Below, piece after piece: positions 35,253 to 44,303 of a stretch of DNA of 64,000 nt; within the stretch, counting starts at the first letter, position 1, and the number at the start of each line of letters is the position of its first letter. The notes beneath the pieces were generated by a model. The model saw only the letters and a program-made list of their open reading frames with translations, did no database searches and was not told where the DNA came from. The stretch is from assembly GCF_004208535.1 (NCBI RefSeq), contig NZ_SGIS01000015.1, positions 43,785 through 107,784 of the forward strand, in the 5' to 3' direction. The translations under genes were made by a program, and so were the position numbers. The DNA is from Sphingomonas populi (GTDB lineage: Bacteria; Pseudomonadota; Alphaproteobacteria; Sphingomonadales; Sphingomonadaceae).

Positions 35253-36443
35253 TCAGAAGACGTGCGCCCGAAACCGCGCCAGCCCCGCGTCAAGATCGGC
35301 GATCAGATCGTCGGTATCCTCCAGTCCGATCTGGAGGCGGACGATCGGCCCGGCATCGTCGCGGCGTGTTGCGGTGCGATGGCGCGCGGGATCGACCGGC
35401 AGCGCGAGGCTCTCGAACCCGCCCCAGCTAAAGCCGATGCCGAAATGCTCCAGCCCGTCGATCAGCGCGGCGCGTGCCGCGTCGTCGCCGCCGTTCAGCA
35501 CGAACGAGAACAGCCCCGACGATCCTTTGAAATCACGCGCAAAAATCTCGTGGCCGGGGCAAGAGGGCAAAGCGGGGTGGAGCACGCGCGATACTTCCGG
35601 GCGAGTCGCCAGCCACTCGGCGATCCGCAGCGCGCTCGCCTGATGCTGGCGCAGCCGCACCGCCATCGTGCGCAGGCCGCGCGCGCCGAGCCACGCATCA
35701 TCGGGGCTGGCGACCTGGCCCAATTGAAAGCTGGTATCGCGCAACTTGCTGAAATGCCCGGGCGCCGCCGTCACCGATCCGAGCATCACGTCCGAATGGC
35801 CGACGACGTATTTGGTGCAGGCGAGGATCGACAGATCGACACCATGCTGGATCGCCGGAAAAAACAGCGGCGTCGCCCAGGTGTTGTCGAGCAACGTTAC
35901 CACGCCGCGCGCCTTCGCCGCCGCGCAGATCGCCGGCACGTCCTGCACTTCGAAGGTGAGGCTGCCGGGGCTTTCCATCAGGATCGCGCGGGTGGCGGGG
36001 CCGATCAGTTCGGCAATGCCGGCACCGATCAGCGGATCGTAGAAACGCGTCGTAATGCCCATCCGCTTGAGCAACGTGTTGGCGATCCCGCGTGACGGAT
36101 CATAGGCGCTATCGACCAGCAGCAATTCGTCACCGGGCGACAGCACCGACAGCAAAGCCGCAGCGATCGCCGCGACGCCGGAAGGGTAGAGGAAGGTCGC
36201 CTCGGCGCCCGGTTCGAGTTCGGTGAGCGCATCGGCGAGGCTCCACTGCGTCGGCGTGCCGCGCCGGCCGTAGAAAAGCCGGTGGTGCGTGTCGCTCGCG
36301 CCCGAGGCGCGCAGATCGGCGACGCTATCGTAGAGGATGGTCGAGGCGCGCCAAACCGGCGTGTTGACGATGCCCTGAGTCCATTGCTTGCGCCGCCCCG
36401 CACCGACGACGCGGGTCGAATCGCCCTTCTCGTTCGCGCTCAT
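35253..36443 (-). CDS. metC: Cystathionine beta-lyase (MetC-type PLP enzyme)
   Basis: 396 residues of the Cys/Met-metabolism PLP family. Landmarks: YGRRGTPTQWSLADALTELE, the PLP-binding FLYPSGVAAIAAAL, LLDNTWATPLFFPAIQHGVD, and the Schiff-base Lys in SILACTKYVVGHSD followed by VMLGS. The YGRRGTPT motif is that of MetC rather than MetB. It would split cystathionine to homocysteine, pyruvate and ammonia for methionine synthesis. The ATG at 36443 overlaps the stop of sseA, so sulfur-amino-acid enzymes are coupled here. Confidence 0.9.
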   Translation of the reverse strand: MSANEKGDSTRVVGAGRRKQWTQGIVNTPVWRASTILYDSVADLRASGASDTHHRLFYGRRGTPTQWSLADALTELEPGAEATFLYPSGVAAIAAALLSVLSPGDELLLVDSAYDPSRGIANTLLKRMGITTRFYDPLIGAGIAELIGPATRAILMESPGSLTFEVQDVPAICAAAKARGVVTLLDNTWATPLFFPAIQHGVDLSILACTKYVVGHSDVMLGSVTAAPGHFSKLRDTSFQLGQVASPDDAWLGARGLRTMAVRLRQHQASALRIAEWLATRPEVSRVLHPALPSCPGHEIFARDFKGSSGLFSFVLNGGDDAARAALIDGLEHFGIGFSWGGFESLALPVDPARHRTATRRDDAGPIVRLQIGLEDTDDLIADLDAGLARFRAHVF

Positions 36444-37279
36444 GCTTCGCCCGTCGCCTTGGGGGTGGCGGGATCGGCGCCCCATTCGGACCAACTGCCG
36501 TCATAGAGCGCGCCGTCTGCGCCGAGCAGATGCGCGCCGAACAGCAGCCCGGAGGCGGTGATGCCCGATCCGCAGGTGGTGACGAGCGGTTTCGTCAGAT
36601 TGATCCCGGCAGCGTCGAACGCGGCGTGTAGGGCCTCGCCGCTCTTCCACGTATTGTCGGCGTTGAACAGCGTCGCATAATGCAGATGCTTCGAGCCTGG
36701 AATATGGCCCGATGCCACGCCGGGGCGCGGATCGGCTTCTTCGCCGGTGAAGCGGCTCGCTGAGCGGGCGTCGAGCACTTGCTCGGCGCCGCTGTCGATG
36801 TTGGCGCGCATCGCCGCCAGATCGCGGACGTCGTCGCGTACCGAAGTGATGGCGAAGTGGCGGTGGCGTGGCATTGGCACGCCGCTTTCAGTGGCGCGGC
36901 CCTCGGCACGCCATTTGATGAAGCCACCGTCGAGGATCGCGACATCGCGCACGCCGAAGTGGCGCAGCATCCACCACGCCCGCGCCGAAGATCGCACGGG
37001 TGAAGCGTCATAGATCACGATCCGCGTGCCATCGCCAAGGCCGAGCGACTGCATCCGGCTCGCGAACTTTTCGGGCGCGGGCAGCATGGTGGGGAAGGGA
37101 CTCGCTGTGTCAGCGACCTCCGCGAGATCGAGAAACACCGCGCCCGGAATGTGTGCGGCTGCGAACTCGGCCTGCGCATCGCGCTTATGCTCGGCGAGGT
37201 AATAGCTCGCATCGACGATGCGCAGATCGCTCGCGCCAAGTTCGGCGGCGAGCCATTCGGTCGATACCAGCGAGTCCAT
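36440..37279 (-). CDS. sseA: 3-mercaptopyruvate sulfurtransferase
   Basis: 279 residues with two rhodanese domains. The first has LRIVDASYYL and AAHIPGAVFLDLAEVADTAS; the second ends in the active-site loop CGSGIT with the catalytic Cys, typical of mercaptopyruvate rather than thiosulfate sulfurtransferases (which have CRKGVT). It moves sulfur from 3-mercaptopyruvate to thiols or cyanide. A GGAGAA ribosome site precedes the ATG at 37279. metC follows with an ATGA overlap. Confidence 0.92.
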   Translation of the reverse strand: MDSLVSTEWLAAELGASDLRIVDASYYLAEHKRDAQAEFAAAHIPGAVFLDLAEVADTASPFPTMLPAPEKFASRMQSLGLGDGTRIVIYDASPVRSSARAWWMLRHFGVRDVAILDGGFIKWRAEGRATESGVPMPRHRHFAITSVRDDVRDLAAMRANIDSGAEQVLDARSASRFTGEEADPRPGVASGHIPGSKHLHYATLFNADNTWKSGEALHAAFDAAGINLTKPLVTTCGSGITASGLLFGAHLLGADGALYDGSWSEWGADPATPKATGEA

Positions 37280-37313
37280 CTGTGTTCTCCGTGCCGTTCG
37301 CGGCGGTTCCTAG

Positions 37314-37350
37314 CCCTTCGCCCCGAGCGAAGTCGAGGGGGTGGGGCGAA
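37314..37350. repeat. Reduced family A palindrome
   Basis: TTCGCCCC at 37317-37324 and GGGGCGAA at 37343-37350 enclose CGAGCGAAGTCGAG, the core motif of the element at 12853. It lies in the divergent gap between sseA and queF. Confidence 0.55.
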
Positions 37351-37394
37351 CGGAGCCGGTGGCGATCCGCGCCCGCCATCCCTACATAGTCCGC

Positions 37395-37841
37395 ATGACC
37401 CCAACGCATCTCGGCCAGACCAGCGTGCTGCCTTCCTCGCCTGAGGAAGCGGTACTCGATTACGTTCCCAATCCGCGTCGCGGGCGCCCGTATCTGGTGC
37501 GCTTCACCGCGCCCGAATTCACCTCGCTATGCCCGGTGACGGCGCAGCCGGACTTTGCGCACCTGGTCATCGACTATGCGCCGGACGACACGATCGTCGA
37601 GTCCAAGTCGCTCAAGCTGTTCCTCGGCGCCTTCCGCAACCATCAGGCGTTCCATGAGGATTGCACGGTCGGCATCGGCGAGCGACTGTTTGCCGAAATG
37701 CAACCGCTGTGGTTGCGGATCGGCGGGTATTGGTATCCGCGTGGCGGCATGCCGATCGACGTATTCTGGCAATCGGGCGCACCGCCGGAGGGGCTGTGGC
37801 TGCCTTCGCAGGACGTGCCGGGCTATCGCGGCCGAGGCTGA
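37395..37841 (+). CDS. queF: NADPH-dependent 7-cyano-7-deazaguanine reductase (QueF)
   Basis: 148-residue T-fold enzyme reducing preQ0 to preQ1 in queuosine synthesis. The catalytic Cys is in [17 protein letters not shown], the Asp follows in that loop, and the substrate motif is [20 protein letters not shown] with its conserved Glu and His. This is the short, unimodular QueF. The ATG at 37395 gives the expected N-terminus. No preQ1 riboswitch is evident upstream. Confidence 0.95.
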   Translation: MTPTHLGQTSVLPSSPEEAVLDYVPNPRRGRPYLVRFTAPEFTSLCPVTAQPDFAHLVIDYAPDDTIVESKSLKLFLGAFRNHQAFHEDCTVGIGERLFAEMQPLWLRIGGYWYPRGGMPIDVFWQSGAPPEGLWLPSQDVPGYRGRG

Positions 37842-37856
37842 ACAAAAGGAAAAATG

Positions 37857-37870
37857 TTGATTCAAATCAA
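37857..37870. promoter_or_regulatory. Perfect FNR/FixK-type box
   Basis: TTGAT-TCAA-ATCAA fits the FNR/FixK/FnrL consensus TTGAT-N4-ATCAA at every fixed position. It lies 15 bases after the queF stop and 105 bases before the glycosyltransferase ATG, leaving room for a class II promoter and a leader of around 60-70 bases. The surroundings are locally AT-rich. Regulation by oxygen limitation is inferred. Confidence 0.6.
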
Positions 37871-37975
37871 TGAGATTGATCCGCCGCACTGCAACAATAC
37901 TGCAACCTTATCGCCACCGAGCCGTTTAACGGGCACAACGGGCATTAAGCCCAGGTTCATGCAGGATGGCCTACG

Positions 37976-40249
37976 ATGACACGATCAGCAGACGTGCTTC
38001 CTTCGGTCGATCACATTGCCTTGATCGGCAATTTCCTTCCGCGCAAATGCGGCATAGCGACATACACGACGGATACGTTCACCGCGCTAAAGGGTCGGTT
38101 TCCTGATCTGAAGATCGACGTCTATGCGATGGACGATCATCCCGGCCGCTACGTATACCCGTCCGAAGTGACGATGAGCATCCCCGAGCAGGATCGCATC
38201 GCCTATTCCGAGGCCGCCCGCGCGATCGAGCAGAGCGGCGCGCAGGCGTTGTGGGTCCAGCACGAATATGGCATCTACGGTGGCCCGGCGGGCGAGCATC
38301 TGCTCGCCTTGCTCGACCGTGTTTCAATTCCCGTCATCGTGACGCTGCACACCATCCTCGAACGGCCGACCGCCGATGAGCGGCGCGTGATGGAAGGGCT
38401 GCTGCGCCGCGCCGCCAAGATCATCGTCATGGCCGAACGCGGTCGCGAGATCCTCGAACGCGTCTATGGCGCGAGTGCGCGCACGGTGGCGATGATCCCG
38501 CACGGCGTGCCCGATCGCGATTTCGTCGAACCCGATACGCTCAAGGCGCGGTTCGGTTGGCAGGGCAAGCGGGTGATCTTCACGTTCGGCCTGCTCGCGC
38601 CCGGCAAGGGCATCGAGACGATCATCGATGCGATGCCGGCGATCACCGAGAAGCATCCCGATGCGCTCTACGTCGTGCTTGGTGCCACGCACCCCAATCT
38701 CGTCGCACATGAAGGCGAGGCGTACCGTGATCGGCTCAAGGCGCTTGCCGCCGAGCATGGCGTCGCGGATCAGGTCGCTTTCATCGACGAGTTCCTCGAG
38801 CATGACGATCTGATCGACTATCTCCAGGCCGCCGACATCTATGCGACGCCTTATGTGAACCCGGCCCAGATCACCTCGGGCACGCTCTCCTACGCCGTCG
38901 GCGTTGGCAAGGCGGTGGTGTCCACGCCCTATGTCCACGCCACCGAGATTCTTTCAGATGGGCATGGCGTGCTGGTCGATTTCGGTGACAGCGAGGCATT
39001 CGCGCGGGAAATCAACGCGCTGCTCGGCAGCGATCGCAACCGCTTGCGCCTGTCGCAGCGCGCCTATGAGCGTGGCCGCACGATGATCTGGCCGCGCCTC
39101 GCCGAGCGGGCGATGCGCGAGATCGTCGGGATGATCGCCGCGCGCCCGCGCCGGATTGCCGGGCCGAGCGCGTCGCTCAGCCCGCTCGACCCGGATTTCT
39201 CCGCAGTCGAGCGGATGAGCGATTCGACAGGCATGTTCCAGCACGCGATCTTCTCGGTGCCCGATCGCCGCCACGGCTATTGCATCGACGACAATGCCCG
39301 CGCGCTGATGCTGACCTGCAAGATGAACTCGCTTGCCGACGACACGCGCGACAAGTGGATGACGATCTACGAATCGTTCCTGCAATATGCCTGGAACCCT
39401 GAGGCGCGTCGCTTCCGTAATTTCATGCGGTTTGATCGTTCGTGGTGTGAAGAGGTCGGTTCTGAGGATTCGAACGGTCGCACGCTCTGGGCACTCGGCG
39501 TCACCGCGCGCGATGCACGGCACGCCAAGCATCGCGACTGGGCGGTGGCGATGTTCGACATGACCGCCTCGCTGGCTTTCGAGTTGGGCAGCCCGCGCGC
39601 GCACGGCTTCGCGATGCTCGGCGCGGCGGCGATCCTCGAGGCGTTTCCCGGCCACACATTGGCGCGCAGCATCCTCACGCGCTTCTCAGCCGAGTTGCTC
39701 GCACTTCTTGAGGAGGCGCGTCGGCCGGAATGGGAATGGTTCGAGATCGTCCTCGCCTATGACAACGCCCGTCTGCCGGAGGCGCTGCTCCGCGCCGGCA
39801 AGGCGTTGCACCGTGACGACCTGATCGCTTGCGGCAAGGCCACGCTCGACTGGATCATCGCACAGCAGACCTCGCCCGAGGGCCGCTTCCGCGCGGTCGG
39901 CAGCGAGAGCTTCAACCGGCCGTATCAGCCGCCGTTGCCGTTCGACCAGCAACCGCTCGAAGCGCAGGCGACCATCGAGGCGTGCGAAGCGGCCTTCGAG
40001 GCGACCGGCGAGCAGCGCTGGATCGACGAGGCGATGCGGGCATATCTTTGGTATCTGGGCGTCAACGATCTCGATCTGCCGCTCGCCACGGTGCAAGATG
40101 GCGGCTGTTTCGACGGACTTATGCCGACCGGACTCAACCGCAATCAGGGTGCTGAGTCGATTTTGGCGCTGCAACTTGCCTCTTGCGCGATTTCGGGGCT
40201 TTCAAAACGGGCCGAAAGCGTGGCAGGACCGGATCGCGCCGTCGCGTAG
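37976..40249 (+). CDS. GT4 glycosyltransferase with C-terminal helical domain
   Basis: 757 residues. The first ~390 form a GT-B glycosyltransferase: ALIGNFLPRKCGIATYTTDT, IPVIVTLHTILERPT, MIPHGVPDRDF, TFGLLAPGKGIETIIDAMP, and the C-terminal donor site TPYVNPAQITSGTLSYAVGV followed by GKAVVSTPY. The rest (~415-757) resembles an alpha/alpha-toroid of glycosidase type, with RRHGYCIDDNARALMLTC and WEWFEIVLAYDNARLPEALL. A GH130 gene follows after 45 bases, so the pair probably makes and processes one mannose- or glucose-containing polymer. Product unknown. AGGATGG precedes the ATG; an FNR-type box lies upstream. Confidence 0.85.
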   Translation: MTRSADVLPSVDHIALIGNFLPRKCGIATYTTDTFTALKGRFPDLKIDVYAMDDHPGRYVYPSEVTMSIPEQDRIAYSEAARAIEQSGAQALWVQHEYGIYGGPAGEHLLALLDRVSIPVIVTLHTILERPTADERRVMEGLLRRAAKIIVMAERGREILERVYGASARTVAMIPHGVPDRDFVEPDTLKARFGWQGKRVIFTFGLLAPGKGIETIIDAMPAITEKHPDALYVVLGATHPNLVAHEGEAYRDRLKALAAEHGVADQVAFIDEFLEHDDLIDYLQAADIYATPYVNPAQITSGTLSYAVGVGKAVVSTPYVHATEILSDGHGVLVDFGDSEAFAREINALLGSDRNRLRLSQRAYERGRTMIWPRLAERAMREIVGMIAARPRRIAGPSASLSPLDPDFSAVERMSDSTGMFQHAIFSVPDRRHGYCIDDNARALMLTCKMNSLADDTRDKWMTIYESFLQYAWNPEARRFRNFMRFDRSWCEEVGSEDSNGRTLWALGVTARDARHAKHRDWAVAMFDMTASLAFELGSPRAHGFAMLGAAAILEAFPGHTLARSILTRFSAELLALLEEARRPEWEWFEIVLAYDNARLPEALLRAGKALHRDDLIACGKATLDWIIAQQTSPEGRFRAVGSESFNRPYQPPLPFDQQPLEAQATIEACEAAFEATGEQRWIDEAMRAYLWYLGVNDLDLPLATVQDGGCFDGLMPTGLNRNQGAESILALQLASCAISGLSKRAESVAGPDRAVA

Positions 40250-40294
40250 CCTCGCTCGCGACGCCGCGAGTGCGGACGATTGCGAGGCTGAAGC

Positions 40295-41578
40295 GTGATA
40301 GATTTGTTCCACCATGCACTGCGGCTGCATGCCGATCCGTCGCGGGTCGTCGTGCGTCCGTTCCACCTTGCCTGGGCGAATAACGGGCAGGGGCCGAGCC
40401 GCACCGAGCGGATCGTCAACGCCGTCCTCGAACTCAACGCCACGGAGACGAGCGCCGAGTTGGAGGTTGTGCTCAAGGATTTCGAGGCGCGGCACTGGCA
40501 GACGCGCCGCGTGTTCATGACGCGCTATGACGAGATCGAAGGGATGCTCGGTCTCGACGGTGCGGCGATTGACGACGAGAAGCGTCAGTTGATCGGCGCC
40601 TATTTCTGTCACGAATACAGCTACGCCGCTGCCGCGCTGATGAACCCGAGCGCGGTGCCGCATCACGACCAGTCCGGCATGCCGCCGGGATCGCAGCGCA
40701 TCCTCATGTCGCTGCGCGCGGTGGGTGAGGGGCACATCTCCTCGGTCGCCTTCCGCGAAGGCATCATCACCGACAACAACGAGTTGAAGCTCGCGCCAGA
40801 GCCTCCCTTCGCGACCGCCACCGACATGGTCGGCGTCGATGAGGAGCATGTGCCCGAGGGGCCGGTGACCGTGTATCGCCACCGCGACTCGACTCTGTCG
40901 GGCACGGTGATCTTCCCGATCACCAACGCGCAGTCGAAGGGGCTGGAGGATCTGCGGCTCGTCCATTTCCAGCACGAAGACGGATCGTGGGAGTGGCTCG
41001 GCACCTATACCGCCTACAATGGCTCGGTGATTCAGTCCGAGTTGATGCGAACGCGCGATTTCCGCGCGTTCGATCTGGTGCCGATGACCGGCCCGGCCGC
41101 GCGCAACAAGGGTATGGCGCTGTTCCCGCGCAAAATCGACGGGCAATATATGATGATTGGCCGGCAGGACGGCGAGAACCTGTTCCTGCTCAAGTCGGAC
41201 ACGCTCACGCATTGGGAAGAGGGCGAGAAATTGCTCACCCCCGAACTGCCGTGGGAACTGGTGCAGATCGGCAATTGCGGCCCGCCGATCGAGGTCGATC
41301 AGGGCTGGCTGCTGCTGACTCACGGCGTCGGCGCGATGCGCAAATATGCGATCGGTGCGGTGCTGCTCGACAAGCACGATCCGTCCAAGGTGCTTGGCCG
41401 GACCAAGGAACCGATCCTCGCTGCCGCAGATCAGGACCGCGAGGGCTATGTGCCCAACGTCGTCTATACCTGCGGCGCGATGAAGCACGGCGACAAGCTG
41501 TTCGTGCCCTACGGCGTGGCGGACAGTTCGGTGGCGTTCGCATTCATCCCGATCGCGAGCCTGCTCGCGGCGATGTGA
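40295..41578 (+). CDS. GH130-family glycoside phosphorylase/hydrolase-like protein
   Basis: 427 residues with the five-bladed propeller pattern of GH130 (mannoside phosphorylases and related enzymes): ATETSAELEVVLKDFEAR near the N-terminus, ITDNNELKLAPEPPFATATD, GLEDLRLVHFQHEDGSW, YTAYNGSVIQSELMRTRDF, GNCGPPIEVDQGWLLLTHGV and VPNVVYTCGAM. The ED-R and NCGPP segments match the family's substrate pocket, as far as I can recognise it. It is translated from GTG 40295, behind a GAGG ribosome site, and follows the GT4 gene in one operon. Whether it acts by phosphorolysis or transfer cannot be told. Confidence 0.8.
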   Translation: MIDLFHHALRLHADPSRVVVRPFHLAWANNGQGPSRTERIVNAVLELNATETSAELEVVLKDFEARHWQTRRVFMTRYDEIEGMLGLDGAAIDDEKRQLIGAYFCHEYSYAAAALMNPSAVPHHDQSGMPPGSQRILMSLRAVGEGHISSVAFREGIITDNNELKLAPEPPFATATDMVGVDEEHVPEGPVTVYRHRDSTLSGTVIFPITNAQSKGLEDLRLVHFQHEDGSWEWLGTYTAYNGSVIQSELMRTRDFRAFDLVPMTGPAARNKGMALFPRKIDGQYMMIGRQDGENLFLLKSDTLTHWEEGEKLLTPELPWELVQIGNCGPPIEVDQGWLLLTHGVGAMRKYAIGAVLLDKHDPSKVLGRTKEPILAAADQDREGYVPNVVYTCGAMKHGDKLFVPYGVADSSVAFAFIPIASLLAAM

Positions 41579-41591
41579 CGCGGTTGGCCGG

Positions 41592-42695
41592 TCAGCGGAG
41601 CTGATCGATCAGCGCGCGGAAGCGCCGGGCGCGGATGTCGAAGCTGAACTGCTGTTCGTAGAGCGCGCGGCCCTGGCCGGCGATGGACGCGCCGAGCGCT
41701 CGATCGGTCAACACCGTGTCGATCGCGCGTAGCCAGTCGGCGGGATCGTCGGGATCGCACAGCATCGCGCTGTGGCGATCCGCGACCATGCGGGTCACCG
41801 AGGGGATGCGGGAGGCGACCACGATCCGCCGCGCCGATAGATATTCGACGATCTTGAGCGACGAGAGATCGTCCGCGCGCACGAACGGCGATCCATCCCC
41901 GCCGAAGCCGGCGCGGTCATAGGGCGCGAGACCGACCCGGAAACTCGCCAGCGCCGCGGCGACCTCGCTTGGGTTCACATAGCCGGCGAGCGTGACGTTG
42001 GGGAGCGCCGACAGCCGCGCTGCGGTGGGTGGGTCGCGTGAAGGATCGCCGTACAGGACGACGCTATAGTGCGGTGCGAGCTGAGCGATGGTCTCTACGA
42101 AACCGACGCCTTTGCCGGGCATGAAGCTGCCGATGAAGCCGATATCGTACAGCGGCTCGACTTTGCCGTCTGCGCCGAAGTTGCGCGCCGCGCTGGCGAT
42201 GATGGTGGGTTCGCCGCCCTTGGCGCGAAGCAACGGATCGAGTTCGTCGACCACCCCTTGTGACAGCGCGGCGATACGCAGCCGGTTCGGCCGGACGAGA
42301 TGCAGCAGCCGGCGCCACAGCGCCCAATGTTTGAACGTGTTCGAATGCTGGTGCAGTTCCAGCACGGTCCGCCGCCCTAGCAGCGCGGTCAGGATCGCGA
42401 CCTGCGGCATGCGAGTGATGACGATCGCCCGCGCGAACTCGGCCCGGCCTGCGGCGGCGGCAAAGGCCGGATACCGTCTGGCGCTATCGGGCACGTCGAG
42501 ATGCTGAAACGTCACACCGGAATGCGGCTGGTAGGTTGCGGCGATCTCCGCCGACGTGCCGCCAGTGGGGGATATCACGCACACGCGTTCCCCGGCGGCG
42601 GCGAGCGCGGAGCATAGCCCGATTACCGCACCCGAGTTGGCGGCCTTGTTGGGCAAGGTCTGGCCGTAGAGATAGACGATCGTCGGCGTGGTCAC
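41592..42695 (-). CDS. Glycosyltransferase family 4 protein
   Basis: 367-residue GT-B enzyme. N-terminal part: TIVYLYGQTLPNKAANSGAV, with VICVISPTGG-like strand and RTVLELHQHSN. C-terminal donor part: YDIGFIGSFMPGKGVGFVET, VTLAGYVNPSEVAAALASFR, and SSLKIVEYLSARRIVVASRI with the conserved Glu. The start is GTG 42695, sharing GTGA with the flippase stop; the longer frame upstream is antisense-like noise. Together with the flippase it suggests synthesis and export of a polysaccharide or glycan repeat unit. Confidence 0.85.
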   Translation of the reverse strand: MTTPTIVYLYGQTLPNKAANSGAVIGLCSALAAAGERVCVISPTGGTSAEIAATYQPHSGVTFQHLDVPDSARRYPAFAAAAGRAEFARAIVITRMPQVAILTALLGRRTVLELHQHSNTFKHWALWRRLLHLVRPNRLRIAALSQGVVDELDPLLRAKGGEPTIIASAARNFGADGKVEPLYDIGFIGSFMPGKGVGFVETIAQLAPHYSVVLYGDPSRDPPTAARLSALPNVTLAGYVNPSEVAAALASFRVGLAPYDRAGFGGDGSPFVRADDLSSLKIVEYLSARRIVVASRIPSVTRMVADRHSAMLCDPDDPADWLRAIDTVLTDRALGASIAGQGRALYEQQFSFDIRARRFRALIDQLR

Positions 42696-44188
42696 GCGCC
42701 GCGACCGCGCGTGAGGATCATGGTTCGCAGGGTGCGCTCCACCAGCCACGGCGGCGCGGCGAGCAGGATCGCACCGATGAATCCGACATCCGCCGCCGCG
42801 ACCAGCACCTCGCCGGGCCAATAGCTCAGACGGGTGACTGCGAACGATATCAAGACATGGAACGCCACCAGAAGCGTAGCCAGCGCGGCGGCGCGGGCGT
42901 GGATCAGGACCACGCGGCCAAGACTGGCGTGGACCAGCCGGACCGCCTGACTCAAAGACAGCAGATAGAACAGCCACACCGCGACCGACGTACTGAGTGC
43001 GATCCCGGTGGATTGCCAGCGCACTGCGATCAGCGCGCCCGAGCCTAGCGCGACGAGATAGAGCAACTGGCGCACCGCCGCCGATCGCGCGCGGCCGAAC
43101 CCGACCAGCACGCTTTCCGACACCTTGTAGCCGCAGCGCGCGACCAGCGCCGAGAACAGGATCTGGACGAGCGGGATCGTCTCCAACCATTGCGTGCCGA
43201 GCAGCGCGCGCACGATCGCCTCGGCATGGAGGCAGGCGAGCGCGCCGGCGATGGCGAATACCGGCACCGCCACTGCCAGCGCACGTTCGAACGTGTCGCG
43301 TGCTGCGCCGCCGCCGTCCTGTAACCCCGCGAACACCGGCACCAGCACGCGCTGCATCGGCCCGCTCGTCGCGGAGACGGCGATGTCGAGCAGCCGCCAG
43401 CTTCGCGAATAAAAACCGAGCTGGGTGAGGCTGAGGACATGCCCTGCGATAAGATTGGTGCTGGAGAGCGCCGCCCAGTTGAGCAACTGGTTGAGCGCGA
43501 AAAACCCCTCGGTTGCGCCGAGTTCGGACAGGCCGGCGCGCGATATGGTGATCCGCCACGGCAGCCGCGCCTTGCGCGCGACGATCACCGTCTCGACAAG
43601 GCCCATCGAGATCGTCCCCAGCAGCAGCGACCACGCGCCATAGCCGGCGACGGCGAGCGGCACCGACACGATCAGCGATCCGAACGGCGCCGCGACCAGC
43701 GAGGCGAGCGAAATCTCCTTGTAGCGGCGCTCGCGCTGCAACACTGCGCAGGCGATCACGAACACCGCGCGCAGCAGGATCACGATCGTCGCGGCGGCGA
43801 TCAGTTCGGCGAGCTGGTCAAAATGGAAGAAGCGCTCGATCAGTGGCGATCCGGCGATCAGCGCCACCGTCAGCACCACCGCGACGAGCAGGCAATTGCC
43901 GAGCGCGACCCGCACCCGTTCGCGGTCAAGCTGCGGGCTGCGGATGATGCCGACCCCGAACGTACCGTCGAACACCGCCATCGACAGCGAGATGACGATC
44001 ATCACCGGCACGAGCTGGCCGAATTGCTGCGGTGTCAGGAAGCGCGACAGGATCCCGGTGGTGACGATCGACAGCGCGATGTTGCTGGAACGCCCGGCGA
44101 TCAGCCAGGCGAGTCCGCCTGCCGCGCTCTGTGATCGCTTGGGAGTGCGGGCCGTCCTGCCTGGAGCCACCGCTTCGAGTATCGTCAT
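42692..44188 (-). CDS. Polysaccharide flippase (Wzx/MOP superfamily)
   Basis: 498-residue membrane protein with about twelve to fourteen helices. The start of the exporter domain (GLAWLIAGRSSNIALSIVTT, then GILSRFLTPQQFG) is typical of lipopolysaccharide-biosynthesis flippases, which move lipid-linked oligosaccharides across the inner membrane. Also visible: RERRYKEISLASLVAAPFGS and ATSGPMQRVLVPVFAGLQ. A GGATAGG ribosome site lies before the ATG. Its TGA overlaps the GTG of the GT4 gene. Confidence 0.86.
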   Translation of the reverse strand: MTILEAVAPGRTARTPKRSQSAAGGLAWLIAGRSSNIALSIVTTGILSRFLTPQQFGQLVPVMIVISLSMAVFDGTFGVGIIRSPQLDRERVRVALGNCLLVAVVLTVALIAGSPLIERFFHFDQLAELIAAATIVILLRAVFVIACAVLQRERRYKEISLASLVAAPFGSLIVSVPLAVAGYGAWSLLLGTISMGLVETVIVARKARLPWRITISRAGLSELGATEGFFALNQLLNWAALSSTNLIAGHVLSLTQLGFYSRSWRLLDIAVSATSGPMQRVLVPVFAGLQDGGGAARDTFERALAVAVPVFAIAGALACLHAEAIVRALLGTQWLETIPLVQILFSALVARCGYKVSESVLVGFGRARSAAVRQLLYLVALGSGALIAVRWQSTGIALSTSVAVWLFYLLSLSQAVRLVHASLGRVVLIHARAAALATLLVAFHVLISFAVTRLSYWPGEVLVAAADVGFIGAILLAAPPWLVERTLRTMILTRGRGA

Positions 44189-44303
44189 GCACCTATCCGG
44201 TCTGCGGTTGCGTCCCGGTCTTAGATGCTGCGCATGCGAACCGGAACGCCGCGACCCGGCGAATCGCGGGCAGACGTCTCCGAAATGGTCGTGATTGCGG
44301 GCG

